The notes beneath the pieces are model-generated. The model ran no database searches, was not told the DNA's origin, and saw only the letters and a list, made by a program, of their open reading frames with translations. From contig CAIKYI010000753.1 in NCBI GenBank assembly GCA_903831545.1, positions 1-9,637 of the forward strand: DNA of 9,637 bases, given 5' to 3'. Each line of letters begins with the position of its first letter. The stretch's first letter is position 1. Source of the DNA: an uncultured Methylobacter sp. (GTDB lineage: Bacteria; Pseudomonadota; Gammaproteobacteria; Methylococcales; Methylomonadaceae). Positions 1 to 7,100 of this stretch are shown piece by piece. Made by a program: the position numbers and the translations under genes.

Positions 1-61
1 CACTAGTCGTGGCCACAAAGTGATCTTGCCATACTCACAACTTAAAACTTTATTTAAATAA
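1..61 (+). CDS. C-terminal end of an unidentified gene upstream of pqqD (partial)
   Basis: Reading from base 2, this frame is open from the window edge and encodes about 19 residues ending in the peptide RGHKVILPYSQLKTLFK, with TAA at 59-61. The other two forward frames close at 4-6 and 21-23. The stop overlaps the pqqD start codon as TAATG, and pqqD has no convincing Shine-Dalgarno sequence of its own, which suggests translational coupling within one operon. By position this would be pqqC in the common pqqABCDE order. The residues do not match the PqqC or PqqB C-termini I can recall, so I give no name. Coding status rests on the open frame and the stop/start overlap only. Confidence 0.5.
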   Translation, partial: TSRGHKVILPYSQLKTLFK

Positions 62-333
62 TGACAATAAATCCAGAATTACCCATAAAATTCTCCCCCA
101 TGCACCGTCTGCAATGGGAAGAGGCACAACAAAAAGACGTTATTCTTTATCCGGAAGGCATGGTCGAGCTCAATCAAAGCTCAGCTGAAATCCTGAAGAT
201 GTGTGATGGCACGCGTAAGCTCGCCCAAATAGTAGTGGATCTGGAACAGAAGTTTGCAACATCCGGTCTTCAAAATGATATTACCGCTTTCCTTGAGGTT
301 GCTTTAAAAAATGGCTGGATCCAACAAAATTAA
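61..333 (+). CDS. pqqD: PQQ biosynthesis peptide chaperone PqqD
   Basis: A 90-residue protein, the normal size for free-standing PqqD (about 90-95 residues). PqqD is a small winged-helix-like RiPP recognition element. It binds the precursor peptide PqqA and delivers it to the radical SAM enzyme PqqE in the cytoplasm, for the first step of pyrroloquinoline quinone synthesis. Family features visible here are the N-terminal SPMHRLQWEEAQ segment (residues 12-23), the LYPEGMVELNQSSAEIL block (29-45), the CDGTR turn (48-52) and a closing helix ending in NGWI (84-87). The ATG overlaps the preceding stop, and the last 23 bases are shared with pqqE in another frame. This tight packing fits stoichiometric production of the PqqD-PqqE complex. 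The neighbouring pqqE makes the assignment secure. Confidence 0.95.
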   Translation: MTINPELPIKFSPMHRLQWEEAQQKDVILYPEGMVELNQSSAEILKMCDGTRKLAQIVVDLEQKFATSGLQNDITAFLEVALKNGWIQQN

Positions 334-1462
334 TCCTACGATTGCGCCCCGGCCAGGCATAACTCCGCCGCGCTGGTTACTGGCAGAACTGACTTATGCC
401 TGCCCGTTACAGTGCCCTTATTGCGCCAACCCGATTGATTATGCAAAATATCAAGCCGAACTGGACACCGAGGACTGGAAACGTGTACTAACCCAAGCCC
501 GCAAAATGGGCGCCGTCCAGCTGGGATTTTCCGGCGGAGAACCTTTAACCCGCAAAGACTTGCCTGAACTGGTAAAACACGCCAGAGACCTGGGCTACTA
601 TTCCAACCAGAGTACCTCAGGTTATGGACTGACTGAAGAAAAAATTCTTCAGCTCAAGGAAGCCGGTCTGGATCATATTCAGGTCAGCATCCAGGCTAGT
701 ACGCAAGAACTAAACGACTACCTAGCCGGCACAACCTCTTTTCAAAACAAAAAAGAAGTTGCGCATCTGGTCAAAAAACACGGCTATCCAATGGTGTTGT
801 GCGTGGTTATCCATCGTGAAAACATCCATCAAATGCCGCAAATTCTTGAAATGGCAGAAGAGTTGGGTGCGGATTATCTGGAATTGGCAAACACCCAATA
901 TTATGGTTGGGCCCATGCCAACCGGGATTTATTGTTGCCGACCAAAGAACAGTTTGAACAGGCTGAACAAGTGGCGCAGGCTTTTAAAGAAAAAGTAGCC
1001 GGTAAGATGAAAATCTATTATGTAGTGCCCGATTTTCATGAAGATAGACCCAAAGCCTGTATGAATGGCTGGGGTACAACATTCTTAACCATTGCACCGG
1101 ATGGTGTTGCTTTGCCTTGTCATTCTGCCCGCGATCTTCCTGGACTGGATTGTCCGAATGTCAAAGAATTTAGCATTGAAGAAATCTGGAATGAATCCAA
1201 AGCCTTCAATTTTTTCCGTGGCTTTGAATGGATGAAAGAACCTTGCGGCAGTTGCGATGAAAAGGAAAAAGACTTTGGTGGCTGTCGTTGTCAGGCCTAT
1301 TTATTAACTGGTGATATGTATGCTACCGATCCGGTCTGCAGCAAATCCTCCAAACATGAGGTCATCGAAAAGGCAATAGCATCAGCAAGGGCAAGTGCCT
1401 TGTCCGGCGGTGAACAACCGTTGGTTTTTCGTAACAGTATTAACTCCAAAAAGCTTTCTTGA
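311..1462 (+). CDS. pqqE: PqqA peptide cyclase PqqE (radical SAM/SPASM)
   Basis: A 383-residue radical SAM enzyme that forms the carbon-carbon crosslink between a glutamate and a tyrosine of PqqA, the first committed step to PQQ. Residues C31, C35 and C38 form the CxxxCxxC site for the SAM-binding [4Fe-4S] cluster, and GGEP is at 75-78. The C-terminal SPASM part has C250, C270 (in LPCHSAR), C312, C315, D321, C325, C327 and C343. The Asp matches the unusual Asp ligand reported for the second auxiliary cluster of studied PqqE proteins. Family blocks NGWG (252-255) and EKEKDFGGCRCQAYLLTG (317-334) are present. Start ATG 311 lies inside pqqD, with GAGGT at 295-299 about 11 bases upstream. One oddity is NQSTSG at 99-104, where most PqqE proteins I recall have NLITSG. 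The sequence is otherwise intact and probably active. Confidence 0.97.
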   Translation: MAGSNKINPTIAPRPGITPPRWLLAELTYACPLQCPYCANPIDYAKYQAELDTEDWKRVLTQARKMGAVQLGFSGGEPLTRKDLPELVKHARDLGYYSNQSTSGYGLTEEKILQLKEAGLDHIQVSIQASTQELNDYLAGTTSFQNKKEVAHLVKKHGYPMVLCVVIHRENIHQMPQILEMAEELGADYLELANTQYYGWAHANRDLLLPTKEQFEQAEQVAQAFKEKVAGKMKIYYVVPDFHEDRPKACMNGWGTTFLTIAPDGVALPCHSARDLPGLDCPNVKEFSIEEIWNESKAFNFFRGFEWMKEPCGSCDEKEKDFGGCRCQAYLLTGDMYATDPVCSKSSKHEVIEKAIASARASALSGGEQPLVFRNSINSKKLS

Positions 1463-1548
1463 GCATAATCACAAAGCACTTTCAAGTTAGATTCCATTTA
1501 CTGTAAGCTTTAACCGTTGCGGATTTTACTAAATAAAAATGCCCCCTT

Positions 1549-1618
1549 TAGGTTACGACTGTATGGACGGAGAAGGTAGAGGAATGCAGTAGCTATTGCC
1601 GAGCCATTGCGTAACCTA
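1549..1618. repeat. MITE-like inverted-repeat element flanked by TA
   Basis: GGTTACG (1551-1557) and CGTAACC (1610-1616) are perfect inverted repeats bounding a 66-bp unit. The base pairs immediately outside are TA on both sides (1549-1550 and 1617-1618), so the perfect dyad can equally be read as 9 bp (TAGGTTACG/CGTAACCTA). TA duplication is the signature of IS630/mariner-type transposition and of their non-autonomous derivatives. Inside, GCAGTAGCTATTGC (1586-1599) is a near-palindrome whose only non-Watson-Crick position is a G-T pair. No transposase is present. The alternative is a structured RNA or dispersed repeat unrelated to transposition; TA flanks can also arise by chance within a longer palindrome. 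Confidence 0.4.
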
Positions 1619-1645
1619 GTATTTACAAGAAGTTGTAGGGTTACG
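1610..1645. repeat. Second inverted repeat with an inner hairpin
   Basis: CGTAACC (1610-1616) also pairs perfectly with a third copy, GGTTACG (1639-1645). Between them TACAA (1624-1628) and TTGTA (1633-1637) form a compact inner hairpin with a GAAG loop. The left arm is therefore shared with the 66-bp unit before it, and the two pairings cannot form in the same molecule at once. This may be the remains of two adjacent repeat copies or an alternating RNA structure; the sequence alone does not decide. Confidence 0.4.
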
Positions 1646-1656
1646 TTGCACTAACC
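1635..1656. repeat. REP-like hairpin with GTAG head
   Basis: GTAG (1635-1638) is followed by GGTTA (1639-1643), an 8-base loop and TAACC (1652-1656). A GTAG tetranucleotide 5' of a short imperfect palindrome is the known layout of RAYT-mobilised REP sequences. The stem is only 5 bp plus a possible G-T pair and this is one copy, so the call is tentative. It shares its GGTTACG arm with the neighbouring inverted repeats. Confidence 0.35.
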
Positions 1657-1915
1657 TGATCTATATTTATTTTTAGTATTTGTGCCAGATCAAAACTGGC
1701 TATGTCTTACAAACTTTAAGTTGATTGCACAAGCGAATTTAAATAATCAGCACAGAGGATTTAGGGTTTAAGTCGCTTTAGCTTATCCTGTCATATATAA
1801 AAATTTTGGGCCGTTATATTTTTCATTTATAAGTCTTTTTCATGTAATGAAATATTTATGTAATATAACTTAACTATTCTAATGTTAATTTCAATAGGCT
1901 AAGGCGAACTATCAG

Positions 1916-3730
1916 ATGTCAGCTCTACGCAAAGAAATAAACAATATTCTTGATGCAAAACAATTAACGCCTCATTTTCAACCGATCGTTTCGCTTACGC
2001 AAAAGAAAGTTATGGGGTACGAAGCTCTTATTCGTGGTCCAGTCGATAGTTCATTGCATACCCCATTTAATTTATTTACGACAGCCGAGAAATATAACTT
2101 AAGTACAAAGCTTGAGTTTCTTTGTCGTGAAATGACCATAAAGCGCTATGCTGAATTGGGAATCAAAGAAAAGCTGTTCATTAACGCCAGTCCAGGCGTG
2201 CTTTTACAGCCCGGCTTTAAAAAAGGCGAAACGCTCAGGTTGCTCGATTACTTCGGCATTAATCCACACTCGGTTATTATTGAGCTGACTGAACATACTC
2301 CCGCCGATAACTACGAAATCATGCGCGTCTCTGCCGAGCATTATCGAAGTATGGGCTTTCAAATTGCCCTTGACGACTTGGGTGCCGGATATTCAGGATT
2401 AAGGCTCTGGGCTGAATTACTGCCTGAATACGTAAAAATTGACAAGCACTTTATTCGGGATATTCAAAACGACAGGGTCAAACTTAATTTTGTGCGGTCA
2501 ATTCAGAGTATGGCGAGTTCTCTTAATTGCAACGTTATTGCTGAAGGCATAGAAACAGAAGAAGAACTCAAAGCTATAGAAAAAATCGGGATTAATCATG
2601 TTCAAGGTTACTATTTCGGCAGACCAAGCGCTAAGCCTGTAGAGAGCATTGATCGCTCGTTATTTACTAAGGATATTGACTATACCAAAGAGTATAAAAA
2701 TGACCCGTTTAACACTACTACAGCGACTCATATCATTAGAAATATCATGCCTATTTCTTCAAAAACCAGTATCAGTGACGTTATGAGTTTGTTTCATCAC
2801 GACAGGGAATTAAGCATTTTGCCTTTGGTTGATGACAATATGGCGACAGGCATTGTTTTTCGTGACAAATTTCTTACCAAGCTGTTTTCCAGTCGTTACG
2901 GCATAGATTTACATGGTAAACACCCGATAAAAACCTTTATTGAATATCCCCCGTTATGTGTTGATAAAAATATGCCCATTGATTTGATCAGTAAACAACT
3001 GACCACGTCAACGAGTAGTGATCCGGCTTTTATCATTACCGATAACAGAGAGTACCTGGGTATAGGAACTGTATTAGATTTATTGGCAGAGTTTACCCGT
3101 CAGCAAATCGATAACGCCAAACATGCCAACCCTCTTACCTTATTACCTGGTAGTGTACCGCTTAATAATCAGGTCAATCAATTACTGGCCAACAAGATCC
3201 CATTCAGTTTTGGATATTTTGATCTTGATAATTTCAAACCTTTTAATGATGTTTACAGTTATGATGCCGGGGATGAAATCATCAAAGTCGTTGCCGAAAC
3301 GCTAACCCGGTTCATTCCTGCGGAGAGCGGTCGAATCGGTCATATTGGCGGCGATGATTTTATTGTAATTTTTACCTGCGATGATTGGCTATTGCGCTGT
3401 GAAAATATATTGAACAGCTTTAAAAGTAACGTTCCAGCCTATTACAGTGACGAAGATATAAAAGCGCAAGGCATTCATACCGAAAACAGGGTGGGTGATA
3501 AATGCTTTTTTCCGTTGATCAGTCTGTCAATTGGTTTGGTAGACCCTGTTTCAACCAGTATGTGCCAGTCTCATGTCGATATTGCAGATTTGGCGTCTGA
3601 AGCAAAAAAAATGGCAAAAAAAATAACAGGAAACAGTTATTTTATTAACAAACGAATATCTAAAAAAGATTCCAAAAAACGTCAATCCAATATTGGGAAA
3701 TCAGCAACCAAACTTCATTCTGTAAATTAA
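1916..3730 (+). CDS. Bifunctional-type c-di-GMP protein, EAL - CBS pair - GGDEF
   Basis: A 604-residue cytoplasmic protein with no signal peptide or membrane segment. Residues about 10-245 form an EAL phosphodiesterase domain with the expected catalytic set: E36 (EAL motif), N90, E123, D153-D154 (DDLGAG), K174, E210 and Q230. It should hydrolyse c-di-GMP. Residues about 275-390 look like a tandem CBS pair, a nucleotide-sensing module (MPISSKTSISDVM at 278-290; second half about 345-390). The GGDEF domain begins at NPLTLLPG (405-412), has FDLDNF (435-440) and DAGDE (450-454), and carries GGDDF at 478-482, a conservative variant that may still be active. The position of the inhibitory RxxD site is AESG, so product feedback there is unlikely. 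A lysine-rich tail (579-604) ends the protein. EAL before GGDEF reverses the common order. The net activity cannot be read from sequence. Confidence 0.92.
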   Translation: MSALRKEINNILDAKQLTPHFQPIVSLTQKKVMGYEALIRGPVDSSLHTPFNLFTTAEKYNLSTKLEFLCREMTIKRYAELGIKEKLFINASPGVLLQPGFKKGETLRLLDYFGINPHSVIIELTEHTPADNYEIMRVSAEHYRSMGFQIALDDLGAGYSGLRLWAELLPEYVKIDKHFIRDIQNDRVKLNFVRSIQSMASSLNCNVIAEGIETEEELKAIEKIGINHVQGYYFGRPSAKPVESIDRSLFTKDIDYTKEYKNDPFNTTTATHIIRNIMPISSKTSISDVMSLFHHDRELSILPLVDDNMATGIVFRDKFLTKLFSSRYGIDLHGKHPIKTFIEYPPLCVDKNMPIDLISKQLTTSTSSDPAFIITDNREYLGIGTVLDLLAEFTRQQIDNAKHANPLTLLPGSVPLNNQVNQLLANKIPFSFGYFDLDNFKPFNDVYSYDAGDEIIKVVAETLTRFIPAESGRIGHIGGDDFIVIFTCDDWLLRCENILNSFKSNVPAYYSDEDIKAQGIHTENRVGDKCFFPLISLSIGLVDPVSTSMCQSHVDIADLASEAKKMAKKITGNSYFINKRISKKDSKKRQSNIGKSATKLHSVN

Positions 3731-3745
3731 AAATATTTAATTACA
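3721..3745. repeat. AT-rich inverted repeat spanning the stop codon
   Basis: TGTAAATTAAA (3721-3731) and TTTAATTACA (3736-3745) form a 10-bp stem with one bulged A and an AATA loop. The TAA stop at 3728-3730 lies in the left arm. A run of eight T follows at 3757-3764, eleven bases after the stem. Because the stem has only two GC pairs and the T-run is not adjacent, it is at best a weak terminator; it may instead protect the mRNA 3' end. Confidence 0.35.
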
Positions 3746-4142
3746 ATTTACGCCTATTTTTTTTACAAATTTTTGTAAAATCGGGTAGCAATTATTTGTC
3801 AGGATTTACAAAGGATAATGCTGCCTTTGTTGCTTAAACTCTATTATCACTGTAAGGTTTGTCGTGCCTGTGTTGTAAATCAAGAGGCTTTATATTGACT
3901 ACAATTTTGCATAATAAAATGGGTTTAATCAATGACGCGCAGAAATCAACAGGCGGGTTAAGCTAAAATCTTCAGGTATATTTGGTTTTATGTTCGAACA
4001 AGCGCGGTATCAAAATGATTTTTATATTGCCGCTTATGAGCATTGTCTTGTTTGACTGGCTTGGCGCGTAGGATAATTGCAACATAAAGATCAATTTTGT
4101 GTAAGTAATAATGTCTTGCTCAGCAATAGATAGGAAAATTCT
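3731..4142. other. 412-base AT-rich gap upstream of the MshQ-like gene
   Basis: No convincing gene is seen; the forward ATG frames at 3919, 3990 and 4015 give only 15-21 codons before a stop and lack good ribosome binding sites. The first 50 bases hold the two dyads listed separately. Promoter-like hexamers occur, TTGACT (3895-3900) with TAAAAT (3915-3920), and TTGACT (4052-4057) with GATAAT (4072-4077). Both pairs have 14-base spacers, too short for a normal sigma70 promoter. The gap ends with AGGA (4132-4135) at a good distance from the ATG at 4143. The length leaves room for a long 5' leader or several regulatory sites. Confidence 0.6.
3761..3780. repeat. Perfect 9-bp palindrome, possible operator or hairpin
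   Basis: TTTTACAAA (3761-3769) and TTTGTAAAA (3772-3780) are exact reverse complements separated by two T. The half-site TTTACAAA occurs again at 3805-3812, and a related TTGTAAAT at 3873-3880. A close palindrome with repeated half-sites upstream of a gene fits binding of a dimeric regulator. AT-rich sequence also makes chance palindromes more common. No regulator can be named. Confidence 0.35.
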
Positions 4143-7100
4143 ATGACCAGATGCTATCCCATTCTGATTAACTGTGGTTTATCCCGGAGTTGGTTGTTAC
4201 TGGTTTTATTGTGCTTTTTTGCAAATTCAGCTTATGCGGTTACGGTGACCAGTACTCCAGGCACTTGTACGACGGTTACAGGTATCGGTACCTTGGCCTG
4301 GACTAATCCTGGCAATGCAACGGTCAGTGATACCCTTTACGCGACGGCTAAGGTTAACGGCTCGACCAGTAATTATCTGCAATGTACAAACTATGGTTTT
4401 GCCATTCCCACAGCGAATGTGACCATCAATGGTATTACGGTCAACGTCACAAGAAAAACCAGCAGTACCAGCAGATCAAAGCTTACCAAAGACGCGGCTA
4501 TGCGTCTGGTCAAGGCAGGAGCAATCGGTACCACAGATAGATCAACAACTACTTCCTACACGACCACTCTTGTTACCCAAGCGCATGGCAGTGCCACCGA
4601 TCTATGGGGACAGAGCTGGACAGCAGCGGACATCAATGCCGCGAATTTCGGGACGGCCTTTGCGGCGGTCCGCTCGGGTAGCGCCAGCGGTACTGCTCCG
4701 ACGACCTCGGTCAATGTGATTTCCGTCACCGTCGATTACACTCTAACTGATACTACGCCGCCTACGGTCGCTTCGATCGCATTGGCCAGTGGCAGTCCAA
4801 CAGGCACAAGCACGGTTGCCTGGACTGTGGTGTTCAGCGAGAGCGTGACCGGCGTCGATGCCTCAGATTTTATACGGGTAATAGGTAGCGGACTGACAGG
4901 TACCAGCATCGCCTCGGTCTCCGGTAGTGGCACTACCTATACAGTGACCGTTAACACTGGCAGCGGTTCCGGCACTCTGGGCTTGAACCTGGTGGATGAT
5001 GACTCGATACGGGATTTATTCAGCAACAAGCTTGGTGGCACGGGTACCACTGGCGCGGCTATTGGCAGCTTTACCGGCGCAGTCTATGCCATAGACAAGG
5101 TTAATCCGACGGTGACTTCGATGAACCTTGCCGCCAGTAACCCTTCGTTGGCAAGCAGTGTTAGCTGGACGGTGGTGATTACCGAGAGCGTTACCGGCGT
5201 CGACGTAGCCGACTTTTCGCTGGCTCAGGCAAATGGAGTCAGCGGTGCCAGCATTAGCTCAGTCACCGGCAGCGGCACCACTTATACTGTAACCGCGAGC
5301 ACCGGCAGTGGTTCGGGAACCCTGGGCCTGAATCTGGTCGACAACGATACGATTGTCGATTCGACCAGCCATCCCGTGGGCGGAGCGGGTCTGGGTAACG
5401 CCAATTTCACCGGCCAGCTCTATACGATAGACAAAACCATTCCATCGGTTACTTCAATAGATAGAGCCGATGTAGATCCCACCAGTGCCGACGTGGTGAG
5501 TTGGACGGTCATCTTCAGCGAAAGCGTAACGGGTTTGGATACCAGCGATTTTACGGTGGTTGCGACCGGAGTGACCGGCGCTTATGTTGTTTCGGTCTCC
5601 GGTAGAGGCAATTCCTGGACCGTTATTGCCAGCACCGGAATTTGCGTCTCCGCCTGTACGCTGGGGCTTAATCTGGTCGATGACGATTCGATTGCGGATC
5701 TGGCCGGCAACAAGATGGGCGGTAACGGCAACGGCAATTTTACCGGGCAGATCTACACAATCACTAGCACCCCGCCTCTTGATAGCTACAGCATGGAAGA
5801 GGCGTCCTGGAACGGAACCGACGATGAAGTGACGGATAGTTACGGTGGTAACAATGGTACTGCCTATAACGGTGCGACTACGACAACAGGTAATACGGGC
5901 ACTTGTCGTTATGGGGTGTTTAGTAATGGCGGGGGAGTTCTGTTGCCCGGCTTCACGGATTTGACCACAAATTTCACAATTTCTGCCTGGATCAGGACCA
6001 CCGACAACACGAGAAGCGGTCAGCGAATTTTTGTTGACGACGCAAATAACACTGGAGGCTACGGTTTGAGTCTGGGCGATGGCGGAACGGGAACGTTGCG
6101 TTTCTATACGCGGGGTTCTAGGGTTGTTAGCCTGGATACGTCTAACGTGATCGCCAATAATAGTTGGTATTTCGTTGCCGGTGTGGCGGATATTAGCAAC
6201 GGCATGCGCTACCTTTATGTCTACAATGCGTCTGGAACGCTGCTGACTTCGGTCAGCGTCGCTTCCACAGGCTGGGGAGTCGATGTCGGCGATGCTTCAA
6301 TCGGGAGCGAGACAATTGTCTCGGGCGAGGCAGGTCCCAGCTTTTCTTTTTACGGCAATCTTGATGAGGTGCAGGTGTATGGCAAAGTCCTGAATTCGAC
6401 GGCGCTTGCGTCGCTGGCGCAGTCGACTCATAGTTGCGCGGCCAGTTATCCTCATCACATAGAAATTGTCCATGCTACCGGAACCGGTGTCACCTGCGCG
6501 CCCTCAACCCTGACCTTGCGTGCCTGCGCTGATGCGGACTGTTCGTCGTTGTACACCGGGGGCATTTCCGGCACCTTGACGGCCGCTACCACCGGAACGG
6601 CAAACTGGGATGGCGGATCGCCCAATTTCACTATTTCTCAAACCGGGTCGGTGACCAAGACCTTACAGCTAACCTCGGCAAATTCGACAGTGTCGGCGGT
6701 GTTGGGGACGACTTCTGCGGCGATCAATCCAACAACCTGTACCTTTGCCGGTTGTATCTTTACCGCAGCCAACTCCGGTTTTACCTTTGACATACCTGAC
6801 CATGTCGCCGCAACCACCCAAACATTAAGTATTCATGCCGTGCAAAAAGCTACCAACTCCAATTCCTGTGTGTTCGGACTGTCCGGCGCCAATCAGGCCC
6901 GCTCGGTGCAAATCAGTTGCGCTTACCAGAGTCCTCTGTCTGGAACCTTGCCGGTCAGGGTTAATGGGATTGCCTTAAATCCCACAAATAATGCAAGTTC
7001 TGCCTGTGCTTCGGCCAAAGCTATTAATCTGACCTTCGATAGCACCGGAACTGCAACCGCAACGATTGATTACGCTGATGTTGGAAAAATTAATATGTCA

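Larger units (their letters stand above)
1463..1915. other. 453-base gap with an inverted-repeat cluster and an AT-rich promoter-like end
   Basis: No supportable protein gene is seen on either strand. The first 85 bases hold no clear hairpin plus T-run, so a terminator for the pqq operon is not obvious. Bases 1549-1656 carry several copies of GGTTACG or its complement in alternating orientation, listed separately. A further weak dyad pairs AGGAT (1756-1760) with ATCCT (1786-1790). From about 1795 the sequence is strongly AT-rich. A possible sigma70 site there is TTGGGC (1806-1811) and TATAAG (1828-1833) with a 16-base spacer; the -35 match is poor. The downstream gene has only a weak AAGG (1901-1904) before its ATG. 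Confidence 0.6.

Noticed and set aside
1297..1497. 66-codon minus-strand frame across the end of pqqE
   Set aside because: It lies almost wholly antisense to a well-conserved pqqE, has no ribosome binding site of note and no recognisable protein.
3990..4071. Two overlapping mini-frames (21 and 18 codons) before the MshQ-like gene, one hydrophobic
   Set aside because: Both lack a good ribosome binding site and are too short to separate from chance; no leader-peptide features such as a codon run plus attenuator are seen.
4052..4080. TTGACT ... GATAAT and a TGGCGCG ... TTGC pattern suggesting sigma70 or sigma54 promoters
   Set aside because: The sigma70 spacer is only 14 bases, and the sigma54-like GG-to-GC spacing is 14 rather than 10.
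4429..4719. 96-codon forward frame inside the MshQ-like gene
   Set aside because: It is an out-of-frame reading of a clear secreted-protein gene, with an arginine- and proline-rich composition typical of shadow frames.
4755..5762. CRISPR-like array suggested by regularly spaced similar segments
   Set aside because: The period is over 330 bases, the repeats are protein-coding and divergent, and there are no short identical repeats with unique spacers.
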